A DNA stretch of 64,000 bases from Nonomuraea candida. GTDB taxonomy: Bacteria; Actinomycetota; Actinomycetes; Streptosporangiales; Streptosporangiaceae. The notes under the pieces were generated by a model that saw only the letters and a list, made by a program, of their open reading frames with translations, did no database searches and was not told where the DNA came from. The translations under genes were made by a program, and so were the position numbers. Of this stretch, positions 25,047 through 33,465 are shown one piece after another. The stretch lies in assembly GCF_000725485.1 (NCBI RefSeq), contig NZ_KL647031.1, positions 496,001 to 560,000 of the forward strand, given 5' to 3'. Each line of letters begins with the position of its first letter. Positions within the stretch are counted from its first letter, which is position 1.

Positions 25047-26099
25047 TCACCAATTGCCGTTGATCGAAGGAGGAAGAGGAAAGTCCGCGGGATGCACGAC
25101 GTAGGCGATGCCGCCGCTGCCCGAGGCCCGCAGCCACACGTGCTCGAAGGCCGCCCGGGGGTAGACCCGGCGGACCTCGGCCTCCCCGGCGGCCGCGGGG
25201 TCGTTGACGACGACGTCGCCGCCGGCCGTGAAACCGGTGACGACCAGGATGTGGCCGCTGGTGGAGTAGCAGGAGCCGGGCAGCTCGTGCGCCTTGAACG
25301 ACTGCGAGGTGATCACCGGGATGCCGGCCCGCACGAACAGCTCCAGCTCCGCCGCCGAGCGCAGCCGCGTGACGAACCCGGCCAGCCCGTACCGCCCCGC
25401 GTAGGCCACGTTGAACGGCCAGTTGCCGGTGCCCTGGTAGCTCTCGTCGTACGTGCCGGCCGCCGCGTGGTCCACCATCGGCGCCGGGTCGCCGTCGCCC
25501 ACCCAGCCCAGCTCGTCCGGCTCCGGGCCGCGCCCCCAGAAGCCCAGCACCATGGCCACCGAGGCGGGGCTGCACCAGTTGACGCCGCCGCCGTCGTAGC
25601 GCGGATGGTGCCCGGCGTGCGTGTGCTGCGAGTGCCGGGGCACCGCCAGCTCCACGGCCCCGCCGGGGCCCGGCGGGCTCGGCTCGGGCGGGTGGCGCGG
25701 CAGGGCCGAGGCCATCACGCCCAGCCCGGTCACCCGGGCGCCGGCGCCGTGCCGGGTCACGCGCACCTGGTAGGCCACCACCGGCCGCCTGGCCACGAAC
25801 GTGTCCACCGCGACGTCCCCGTGCCCGTCCCCCTGGCCGGGCACCGAGGTGCGCGGGGCGCCGTGCTCGGACCAGCGGCCCATGACGTACCACTTGGTCA
25901 GCTCGCCCTCGGCCGTCCGGGCGCGCAGCGCGACCTCGATCCAGGAGCCGGGCGGGGTGCGCGCGGTCCACGACGGCACGAGCTGGGTGGCGGCGAACCC
26001 GATCGGCCGTTCCTCGCCGGTCCACGCCTCGGCCCCGTCAGGTACGACGAAACGGGCGAAGGCCACACGGGCCAGATCGACGGTGAGCACCAGGCACAT
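25047..26099 (-). CDS. C39-like cysteine peptidase
   Basis: The 350-residue protein has a C-terminal papain-like C39 fold. C176 in NWCSPASVAMVLGFW is the nucleophile, the histidine is in SGHILVVTGF, and the Asp is in VVVNDPAA. Residues 1-130 form a beta-rich region of unknown function, with no clear signal peptide. Such proteins differ from bacteriocin-transporter C39 domains in having no ABC module. No ribosome binding site precedes ATG 26099, while TACAAA lies 6 nt before it, so translation may be leaderless. Confidence 0.85.
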   Translation of the reverse strand: MCLVLTVDLARVAFARFVVPDGAEAWTGEERPIGFAATQLVPSWTARTPPGSWIEVALRARTAEGELTKWYVMGRWSEHGAPRTSVPGQGDGHGDVAVDTFVARRPVVAYQVRVTRHGAGARVTGLGVMASALPRHPPEPSPPGPGGAVELAVPRHSQHTHAGHHPRYDGGGVNWCSPASVAMVLGFWGRGPEPDELGWVGDGDPAPMVDHAAAGTYDESYQGTGNWPFNVAYAGRYGLAGFVTRLRSAAELELFVRAGIPVITSQSFKAHELPGSCYSTSGHILVVTGFTAGGDVVVNDPAAAGEAEVRRVYPRAAFEHVWLRASGSGGIAYVVHPADFPLPPSINGNW

Positions 26100-26175
26100 T
26101 GTGGTTTTGTACCCCGTGTCGCCACATCGGATGGTTTACGTACCAGGGGCGGCGATTTGTGTCGGTGATCATCTC

Positions 26176-26181
26176 TATGGT
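26176..26181 (+). promoter_or_regulatory. Candidate -10 element of the SWIM gene (leaderless)
   Basis: TATGGT lies exactly 7 nt before ATG 26189, the same arrangement as before the thrS leader peptide. It argues for 26189 rather than 26177 as the start. Confidence 0.45.
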
Positions 26182-26188
26182 TCGGGGC

Positions 26189-27520
26189 ATGACTTCAGCG
26201 ACACAGGCGTACGCCTACGCCGGCCCTTCCACGCTCACCGGGGGCAGGCTCGGGCTGTCCACCTCCGGCGGCACCGCGTTGTCCGGGCCCCAGGCCCACC
26301 CCAGGTTCTTCAGCGGCCTGCTCACCCACGCCGCCCCGGCCGCCGCCGGGCTGCTGGCCGTGGCCGACGTGGCGCTCGCCCGCTACCACCAGCCGCGCCC
26401 CGGCTGGACCCGCGACCCGGTGGTGACCTGCGACGGCGGGCGGCTGCGCTTCGAGTCGTTCTCCGCCTGCGGCGGCGTCTACGCCCGCCTCGACGTGCTC
26501 GGCCTCGACGGCGACGTACTCGACCGGGGCACCACCAACGTCGACGTCAACGGCCCGCTGCGCGAGGCGCTGGCCAGGGTGGGCGGCAAGGACCCGCTGC
26601 ACCTGGGCGTCGGGCCCGACGAGCTGACCGTCACCACGCTCGACGGCGCGGTGGTGGAGAAGAAGGTGCCGCTGCCGGCGCGGTGGCTGCGCGGGTTCGC
26701 CGAGGTGCAGGTGATGGCCGCGGGCTGGGACCTGCGGGCCGAGCTGGCCGCGCCGCAGGCCGTGCGCTTCCTGCGCGCCCTGCCCAAGGGCGCCCGCTCC
26801 ACCGTCTGGGCCGTCCCCGCGGGCCGCGACCTGCGGCTGTCGGCCGCCGCCGGGCGCGGCGGCGTGTGCCTGGCCGGCACCGGCCGGGTCGCCACGCTGC
26901 TGCCGCTGCTGCGCTTCGCCAGGGCGCTGCGCGTCTACGGGCCCGCCGACGGCTCCTCCACGGCCAGTGCGTGGGAGCTGGAGCTGCCCGGCATGCGTTA
27001 CGCGCTGGCCGTCTCGCCGCAGCCGTCACGCGGCTTCTCCGGGGAGGGCCAGGTCCTCGACGACCTGGCCACCGAGGAGGCCGCGGGCGACGCCGACGTG
27101 GTCGGCATGCTGCTCAACTTCGAGCCCACCGTCGAGCTGGGGCTGCTCGCCGGCCGCTCGGGGCTGCCGGTCGAGCGCGTACGCGCCGCGCTCACCCAGC
27201 TCGGCGCCGCCGGCCGGGTCGGCTACGACCTGCACGACGCCGGCCACTTCCACCGGGAGCTGCCCTACGACAAGGAGCAGGTGGCCGAGCTCAACCCGCG
27301 GCTCACGGCGGCCAGGAAGCTCGTGGACTCCGGCTCCGTGCGCCTGCTGGGCGACGGCCGGGCCGAGGTGACCACCTCCGGCGGCGTGCGCGACGTCGGC
27401 ATCACCGAGGGCTCGTGCACGTGCCCGTGGTGGTTCGACCACCGGGGCTCGCGGGGGCCGTGCAAGCACGTCCTGTCGGCCAGGATCGCCGCCCGGGCGG
27501 CGGTGGAGGCGACCCTGTGA
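26189..27520 (+). CDS. SWIM zinc-finger protein
   Basis: The 443-residue protein ends with a SWIM zinc finger of the form CxCx(n)CxH (C410, C412, C425, H427; SCTCPWWFDHRG then GPCKHV). The rest is an uncharacterised region with a probable winged-helix segment (LAGRSGLPVERVRAALTQLG). SWIM domains bind nucleic acid or protein. The next gene is coupled by GTGA, so the two act together. This pair recurs in actinomycetes, sometimes with MoxR and VWA genes that are absent here. The function is unknown. Confidence 0.88.
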   Translation: MTSATQAYAYAGPSTLTGGRLGLSTSGGTALSGPQAHPRFFSGLLTHAAPAAAGLLAVADVALARYHQPRPGWTRDPVVTCDGGRLRFESFSACGGVYARLDVLGLDGDVLDRGTTNVDVNGPLREALARVGGKDPLHLGVGPDELTVTTLDGAVVEKKVPLPARWLRGFAEVQVMAAGWDLRAELAAPQAVRFLRALPKGARSTVWAVPAGRDLRLSAAAGRGGVCLAGTGRVATLLPLLRFARALRVYGPADGSSTASAWELELPGMRYALAVSPQPSRGFSGEGQVLDDLATEEAAGDADVVGMLLNFEPTVELGLLAGRSGLPVERVRAALTQLGAAGRVGYDLHDAGHFHRELPYDKEQVAELNPRLTAARKLVDSGSVRLLGDGRAEVTTSGGVRDVGITEGSCTCPWWFDHRGSRGPCKHVLSARIAARAAVEATL

Positions 27521-30500
27521 CGCCGGGTTCGGTCCAGGACTCCGGCGAGACCGGACAGCCCGGCCCGCCGGGAGACCCGGGTGCCGGCGGGTCGGCGTGG
27601 GCGGCGGTGGTGGCGGCCATCGACGCCGGGGACCCCGACGAGGTGGCCGCGCGCGTGCTGGGCCTCGACGAACGGGGCCGCCGCGAGGTGGCCGCAGCGC
27701 TTCCCGCCCACCTCCCCGTGGCCGAGAAACGCGCGCAGGCGCGCAGGATGGCGCGCGTGACCCGGCGCGAACGGCAGAACGAGGCCGCCTGGCAGGAGCA
27801 CCTGCGCGCCGCCGCCCGCGCCGGCCGTACCGTCTACGACCACGAACGCCTGCGCTGGGACGCCCCCTGGAACCGCCCCGTCCTCCCCGGCCGCGACGAG
27901 CGGTGGGCCGGCGCGATGCGGGTGGCGGGCGCGGCGGCCTTCGCGGGGCCCGCGGCGGTCGCCGCCTGGCTCAACCGCCGCGACCTCCAGGAGCGGCCCA
28001 ACGACGGCTCCTGGGCCGTGCTCGAACGCGTGCTGGCGCTCCGCCCCGCCGCCTGGCAGGCCGACTTCGCCGTCCGCGCCGCGCGCCGGCTCCGCCCCGT
28101 CACACGCGGGCGCGGCGGCCACGACCCCATGGCCGCGCTCGTGCTGTCCCTGCTGCGCCGCAGCGGCGCCGTCCCGCCCGGGCACGACCCGCTCGTGGTG
28201 GCCTGGGCGGCCCGCCCGCCCCTCGCGGCCGGCCTGGCCGGCGACCCGCTGCTCGACCACCTCCTGCCCCGGCTGTTCGAGGCCGAGGGCGTCGGACGGG
28301 CCCTGCGCGACGAGCGCGCCGACCCGCCCGCGCCGACCGGCTGGCTGGGCGCGCTCCTGGCCCTGGAACGGGACGGCCGGATCGGCCGCGACCTGCTGCT
28401 CGACGGGTGCCTGCGCCGCTTCCTGCGCGGCGGCGAGGTCGCCGACCTGCGCTTCTTCGTACGCCTGCATGAGCTGCTCGGCCCCACCCCCGACGAGGTG
28501 AGCCGGCGCCGCCACGACTACCTGAGGCTGCTGCCCGCCGCGCCGGGGACCGTCGCCGAGCAGGCGCTCAGGCACCTGCGGCGGCTGCCCGACCTGGACC
28601 CGGAGGACGTGACGGAGGCGCTGCTCGCGCTGCTGTCCAGGGGCGAGCGCAAGCTGCTGACCGCCGGGCTCACCTGGCTCGACGAGGTCGCCGCCGACCC
28701 CTCGACCGACCTCGCCGCGCTGGCGCCCGCGCTCGGGTACGCCTTCGCCTGCGAGTCCGCCGACGTGCAGGGGCGGGCGGTGCGGCTGGTGGTCAAGCAC
28801 GCCAAGCGATTCGGCGCGGAGGGCGCCCGGGCCGTCAGGGACGCGATCGCCGTCCTGCCGGGGGATCTCGGGGAGACGCTGGCGGCGGTGTTCGGCGGGG
28901 AGGCGTGGCAGGACCCGCGCGAGGCCGACGGGTTCACGCCCGTGCCGCTGCCCGCGCCGCTCGCGGCCGCGCCGTTCCCCCCGCCCGTCACGGCGGCCGG
29001 GGAGCTGGAGGTGCGGCCGAAGGAGGGCCGGTGGGAGGCCGGGGAGCTGTGGCTGGCCGGCGTCGTCCGCCTCTGCTCCGCCGACCCTGCCGCCCTCGCC
29101 GCCCGCCTGGCCGCCGCCCGCCCGGCCGAGAGCCGGCCGGAGGAGGAGGCCGGGCACCGGCTGGAGGTGTCGGGGTGGGCCGAGGAGATCGCCCGCCTCG
29201 TGGTGAGGGAGGCCGGGCCGGGCCGTCCGGCAGCGACGCCTTCCGAAGCGGTGCGCGGAGAGGAGGCTCTTGGCGCCGGCACGGGGCCGGGGACGGGCAC
29301 GGGGACGGGGACGGGCGTGGAGGCGCGGCGGGGGAAGGGGGCGCGGGTGCCTGGGGCCGGGGAGGCGCCGGGGCCGCATCGGTTCCTGCTGTGGCGCTGG
29401 GCGGAGGTGTACGAAGCGATCGAGGCCGGGACGGCGCCGCCGTACCTGCTGGCCGAGCCCACCGCGATGACCGGTCACCTCGACCCGGGGGAGCTGGTGG
29501 AGCGGCTGGCGGGCTACGAGCGGGCCGGGGCCGCGCCGCTCCCCGCAGACCTGCAGCAGGCCCTGCTCCGGCTGCCGCGCGAGATCCCGCCGGACGTGGT
29601 GGCGCGGGCGGCCCGGCTCACCTCCGGCGCGGGCCGGGCGGCGGCCCGGTGGATGGGCGGCGACCGGCCCGAACCCCTCACGCGCATCACCTGGTGGTAC
29701 TACCCGCCGGCCGGGACACCCGGCCATGGCGACCGGCGCCCCTACGACAACGACCACGACACGGCCGGACCGGGGTCGGGACTGTCCGAGCTGGCGTCGC
29801 AGCTTCACCTCACGCCGCTCCCGGAACCGTCGAGGGCCGATCGGGGCTTCCCCCGCGACGGGGCAGGGGCCGGTGACGTGGGGGGAGGGCCGGCGTGGGT
29901 CCGGGAGCTGCTGGGCGGGGAGGTCGGGCACGGGCTCAAGGAGCACGACGGGCTCATGTCCTGGTGGCCGTACCTGATGCCGTCCGACCGGGAGGCCGTC
30001 GCGGCTCACCTCGTGCCGCACCTGACCGAGCGGTGGCAGCGGGCCCGGGCCGAGCCGGCCCAGGCGTGGGCCCTGGCGCTGGCCGACGGGCCGGCGGGGG
30101 AGGCGGTCGCGCTCGTGCAGGCGTACTTCGCGGCCGACCGGGCCCGCTCCGCCGACCCGCGGGCGCGGGCGCGGCCGCTGGTGGAGCTGGCCGCCCGCGG
30201 TGACCTCGACGCCGAGCAGGTGGGGCGGCAGCTCGCGCTGCTCGTCCGCAGGACGGAGCTCAAGCCGGGGCCGGTGTTCGAGACCCTGGAACGCGCGGCG
30301 GCGCTCGGGGCGCAGCGGGAGGTGTGGCGGATCATGACGGGGTTCCTGGCCGTGTTCCTGCCGGGACCGGGGGAGCGTTCGCACACCCGGCACACGCAGG
30401 GGCTGGTGTTCGCCGCGCGGGCGGCGCGGTGGGCGCGGGCGCGCGGGGCGGTGCCGTGCGTGGCGGAGATCGCGGCGCGCCGGGCGTCGAACAACTTCGT

Positions 30501-30537
30501 CAGGGAAGCCCGCCGGCTCCACACCTACCTCACCTGA
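27517..30537 (+). CDS. Large helical-repeat protein of the DUF6493 type, partner of the SWIM protein
   Basis: This 1006-residue protein is mostly alpha-helical with HEAT-like repeats (for example AEQALRHLRRLPDLDPEDVTE and ESADVQGRAVRLVVKHAKRF). I recognise it as the DUF6493-type partner of SWIM proteins, with moderate certainty on the family name. A WELWLAG-like region and a WYYPPAG segment with a Gly/Thr repeat insert (about residues 585-605) interrupt the repeats. It has no membrane helix and no recognisable enzyme motif. GTG 27517 overlaps the SWIM stop (GTGA), implying coupled synthesis and perhaps a complex. The family's role is not established. Confidence 0.8.
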   Translation: MTPGSVQDSGETGQPGPPGDPGAGGSAWAAVVAAIDAGDPDEVAARVLGLDERGRREVAAALPAHLPVAEKRAQARRMARVTRRERQNEAAWQEHLRAAARAGRTVYDHERLRWDAPWNRPVLPGRDERWAGAMRVAGAAAFAGPAAVAAWLNRRDLQERPNDGSWAVLERVLALRPAAWQADFAVRAARRLRPVTRGRGGHDPMAALVLSLLRRSGAVPPGHDPLVVAWAARPPLAAGLAGDPLLDHLLPRLFEAEGVGRALRDERADPPAPTGWLGALLALERDGRIGRDLLLDGCLRRFLRGGEVADLRFFVRLHELLGPTPDEVSRRRHDYLRLLPAAPGTVAEQALRHLRRLPDLDPEDVTEALLALLSRGERKLLTAGLTWLDEVAADPSTDLAALAPALGYAFACESADVQGRAVRLVVKHAKRFGAEGARAVRDAIAVLPGDLGETLAAVFGGEAWQDPREADGFTPVPLPAPLAAAPFPPPVTAAGELEVRPKEGRWEAGELWLAGVVRLCSADPAALAARLAAARPAESRPEEEAGHRLEVSGWAEEIARLVVREAGPGRPAATPSEAVRGEEALGAGTGPGTGTGTGTGVEARRGKGARVPGAGEAPGPHRFLLWRWAEVYEAIEAGTAPPYLLAEPTAMTGHLDPGELVERLAGYERAGAAPLPADLQQALLRLPREIPPDVVARAARLTSGAGRAAARWMGGDRPEPLTRITWWYYPPAGTPGHGDRRPYDNDHDTAGPGSGLSELASQLHLTPLPEPSRADRGFPRDGAGAGDVGGGPAWVRELLGGEVGHGLKEHDGLMSWWPYLMPSDREAVAAHLVPHLTERWQRARAEPAQAWALALADGPAGEAVALVQAYFAADRARSADPRARARPLVELAARGDLDAEQVGRQLALLVRRTELKPGPVFETLERAAALGAQREVWRIMTGFLAVFLPGPGERSHTRHTQGLVFAARAARWARARGAVPCVAEIAARRASNNFVREARRLHTYLT

Positions 30538-30581
30538 TCCCACCCCCGCGGTCCTGCCGCACCACGGGACAGACCGACCGG

Positions 30582-30604
30582 GGCCCGCGCGCACGGCGCG
30601 GGCC
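30582..30604. terminator. Hairpin terminator between DUF6493 and AAA genes
   Basis: A 9-bp perfect stem, GGCCCGCGC / GCGCGGGCC, with a 5-nt loop lies between two convergent genes. Confidence 0.5.
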
Positions 30605-30665
30605 GCTGGTCCTCAGGCCCAGGGGCAGCCCTCTGGCCGACGGCCCCCGAGGGGGTGGGGAGGGG

Positions 30666-31775
30666 TCAGAGGTAGAGGCCGGTGGACTCGTCGCCCATGG
30701 TCGGGGCGATGTCGCGGCCGGCGCGCAGGGCGTACAGCTGGGCCAGCGTCGCCCCCGCCGGCCCCACCCCTTCCGACCGGCCCAGCCACGCGACCGCCTC
30801 CTCCTTGCTCAGCGGCCCCACCTCGACCTGCGCCAGGCAGCGGCCCGGGCGGACGACGGCGGGGTGGAGGCGGGCCAGGTCCTCGTTGGTGGTGATCGCC
30901 ACCAGGACGTCACGGCCCTGGCCGAGCAGCCCGTCGGTGAGGTTGAGCAGGCGCGACAGCCCCTGCCCCGCCTGGGCCTTCGCGCCCGCGCTGATCATCT
31001 CGTCGCAGTCCTCCAGCACCAGCAGGCGCCAGCGCTGCGCGTCCTCGTCGGTGTCGTAGCCGACCGCCACCTCCATCAGGTAGCCGGGCTCGTTGAACAG
31101 CCGCTCGGGGTCGAGCACGCAGTCCACCTGGCACCAGTCGCGCCACTGCTTGGCCAGCGAGCGCAGCAGCGTGGTCTTGCCGGTGCCGGGCTCCCCGTGC
31201 AGCAGGATGAGGCGGCCGTTGACGTCGGCGGGCGTGACCGCCATCAGCCGTTCGAGCGCCGGGCGGGCCTTGGCCGAGTAGTTGGTCTTGATCTCGTCCC
31301 ACGGCTGTGCGGTGATCGGCTTCTCGGAGCGCGTGCCGCCGTGCATGCCGCGCCACCAGAAGCCCATCTCGACGTGGTCGACGTCGGGCACGGGCTCTTC
31401 GGCGCCCTCGATGCTCTCGGCGAGCACGGTCTTGGCCAGGTCTTCGTCGACCGCCGTCACGCTGACGGTGGCGCTGCGGTTGCGGTGGCGCACCACGCGC
31501 AGCGTCCAGCCGTCGCCGCAGATCAGCCGCGACTCGGAGCCGTCCTCGACCCGTGCGGTGCGCAGGACGCGCCCGCCGGCGGGGGCGAGCGTGGCGTCCG
31601 GGCGTACGCGCTCCAGGTTGGCCAGGCGGGACCACGGCTGCGCGCCCGTCGCGAACGGCGACAGCGCCAGGGCGTCGATGACGTCGATGGCAGAGTCGGC
31701 GTCGTCGATCCAGATGTTCATCGGGAGCTCAGAAGAGTCCGGGCTGGGGAACGGCACCTCCCTAATCACAGACAT
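30666..31775 (-). CDS. AAA+ ATPase with DUF5925-like N-terminal domain
   Basis: The 369-residue protein has an N-terminal region of about 150 residues that resembles DUF5925, followed by one AAA+ module. Walker A is HGEPGTGKTTLLRSL, Walker B LLVLEDCDEM, sensor 1 VAITTNED, and the arginine-finger segment HPAVVRPGRC. It looks like a chaperone-type or remodelling ATPase of the FtsH/CDC48-like clade, without a protease. ATG 31775 follows a possible -10 (GATCAT) by 7 nt; ATG 31721 is an alternative. It converges on the SWIM-DUF6493 pair, and whether they work together is unknown. Confidence 0.85.
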   Translation of the reverse strand: MSVIREVPFPSPDSSELPMNIWIDDADSAIDVIDALALSPFATGAQPWSRLANLERVRPDATLAPAGGRVLRTARVEDGSESRLICGDGWTLRVVRHRNRSATVSVTAVDEDLAKTVLAESIEGAEEPVPDVDHVEMGFWWRGMHGGTRSEKPITAQPWDEIKTNYSAKARPALERLMAVTPADVNGRLILLHGEPGTGKTTLLRSLAKQWRDWCQVDCVLDPERLFNEPGYLMEVAVGYDTDEDAQRWRLLVLEDCDEMISAGAKAQAGQGLSRLLNLTDGLLGQGRDVLVAITTNEDLARLHPAVVRPGRCLAQVEVGPLSKEEAVAWLGRSEGVGPAGATLAQLYALRAGRDIAPTMGDESTGLYL

Positions 31776-31833
31776 ACCGTTAATGATCTCCGTCTCGGGG
31801 CCGGATGTCGAAGGGTTTTGACGGGGAATCCGC

Positions 31834-33369
31834 TTAGTTCTTCTTGAGGGTACCCGTCTGCGTGACGAGTCCGAGGCCCGGAACGTCGCGCCAGGTGTAG
31901 GTGAGCGTGTCACCCGCCAGTTCGAGCGTGATCGTGCCGGGGATGCAGTTGCCGTCGTTCTGGCCCAGGCTGAAGGTCAGCCTGCCGCTCTCCACCTTGG
32001 TCAGCGTGATGTCGCCCTGGCACTCGGCGTTGTCGTGCTTCTCCTCCCACGCCGCCGTGGACTCTCCTTCCTCCAGGTCCACCGTGTTCTCCGCGCCGTC
32101 GGGGTCGAGCGGGTTGGTGCTCGTGGTGTGGCCCGACCACTTCCCTTCGAACGCGGCCGGGATCTCGAGGCCGGGGCCGGCCTTGGTCTCCCCGGCCGGC
32201 GCCGACCCGGACGGCGAGGGTTCCGGGGTCGGCGAAGACGGCGGGGTCCGCGGGTCCTGGGCGGGCTGCGAGGTCTGGGGCGACGGCCCGGCGTCCGTGG
32301 TGGCGGCCACGGGCGGACGTACGCGGTCGTCGTCCGTGGCCGGGGCGCGGTTCATCAGCAGGACGGCGGCGCCGGTCGCGCCCAGGACGGCCACGGTCAC
32401 CACGACGGCGGCGAGGCCGGCCCGCGACCGGCCCCCGCGCCGCGCGCCACCCGTGGTCTCCACGGGCGCCCGCGGCCCGGTGGGCCCGCCGTCATGCCCG
32501 CCGCCCTGGGGGCGCGCCGGCGGGGCGGCGGGGGCAGGGGGTGGCGGGCCGGTGTCCTGGCGGACGCCCTGCGGCGGGGTGCGGGGGTTGACCAGGGAGA
32601 CCATGAGCTGCGCCGCCGTCGGCCGCCGCGCCGGGTCCTTGGCCAGGCAGGAGGCGATCACGTGGTGCAGCCGGTCCGGCAGCGCCGACAGGTCCGGCTC
32701 CGCGTGCAGCACCCGGTGCAGCACCGCCGGCACGGTGTCGGCGCCGAACGGGCTCGTGCCCGTGGCCGCGTACACCATCGAGGCGGCCCACGCGAACACG
32801 TCGGAGGCCGGCCCCGCGGGCGCTCCGCCGATCTGCTCGGGCGCCAGGTACGCGGGCGTGCCGATCAGCCCCGACGTCATGGTCGCCGCGCCGTCGGCCC
32901 TGGCGATGCCGAAGTCCACCACCCGCGGCCCATCAGGGCCGAGCAGCACGTTGGCCGGTTTGAAGTCGCGGTGCACGATCCCGGCCGCGTGGATGGCCGC
33001 CAGCGCGGTGGCCGTGCCGACGACGAGGCGCTCCAGCTCGCCGCCGCGCAGGGGGCCGCGCGCGGCGACCCGCTCGGACAGTGAAGGGCCTTCGACGTAT
33101 TCGCTCACCACGTACGGCCGCGCCCCGCTCGCCGAGACGCCGATCACCCGGGCGGTGCAGAAGGAGGCGATGCTCTCCAGGGCGTCCAGCTCGCGCGCCA
33201 GGCGGGCCCGCGTGGCCGCGTCACCCGTGTTCAGCAGCTTGATCGCGACCGGCTCGCCGTCGCCGTCGTGGGCGAGGTAGACCACGCCCTGCCCGCCTTC
33301 GCCGATCCGGCCGGCCAGGCGGTAGCCGCCCAGCGCCGCCGGGTCGTCGGGGGTGAGGGGGTGCACCAT
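31834..33369 (-). CDS. Membrane-anchored Ser/Thr protein kinase (copy 1)
   Basis: The 511-residue protein has an N-terminal Hanks-type kinase domain (residues 15-265), with glycine loop GEGGQGVVYLA, K44, HRDFKPAN (133-140) and DFG (152-154). A Pro-rich linker, one membrane helix (about 318-339) and an extracellular part of about 170 residues follow. The extracellular domain has no PASTA repeats and ends in a lipocalin-like beta-rich region of unknown ligand. It lies divergent from a channel gene, with a -10 (TAACGT) 8 nt before ATG and no ribosome binding site. Confidence 0.92.
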   Translation of the reverse strand: MVHPLTPDDPAALGGYRLAGRIGEGGQGVVYLAHDGDGEPVAIKLLNTGDAATRARLARELDALESIASFCTARVIGVSASGARPYVVSEYVEGPSLSERVAARGPLRGGELERLVVGTATALAAIHAAGIVHRDFKPANVLLGPDGPRVVDFGIARADGAATMTSGLIGTPAYLAPEQIGGAPAGPASDVFAWAASMVYAATGTSPFGADTVPAVLHRVLHAEPDLSALPDRLHHVIASCLAKDPARRPTAAQLMVSLVNPRTPPQGVRQDTGPPPPAPAAPPARPQGGGHDGGPTGPRAPVETTGGARRGGRSRAGLAAVVVTVAVLGATGAAVLLMNRAPATDDDRVRPPVAATTDAGPSPQTSQPAQDPRTPPSSPTPEPSPSGSAPAGETKAGPGLEIPAAFEGKWSGHTTSTNPLDPDGAENTVDLEEGESTAAWEEKHDNAECQGDITLTKVESGRLTFSLGQNDGNCIPGTITLELAGDTLTYTWRDVPGLGLVTQTGTLKKN

Positions 33370-33377
33370 AGGGCGAT

Positions 33378-33383
33378 ACGTTA
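33378..33383 (-). promoter_or_regulatory. Candidate -10 element of the kinase gene
   Basis: TAACGT on the minus strand ends 8 nt before ATG 33369, with no Shine-Dalgarno sequence in between. This suggests a leaderless or nearly leaderless mRNA. Confidence 0.35.
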
Positions 33384-33465
33384 CCGGTCGTCATGCGGAA
33401 GCCAAGATCCACCGGTACCTTGTGTCGTCGACTCAAATCACTCCTTACACGGAGGTATCGGGGAA

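Noticed and set aside
27265..30594. A 1109-codon minus-strand frame across the DUF6493-type gene
   Set aside because: The plus-strand gene is coupled to SWIM and has regular helical repeats; the antisense frame does not.
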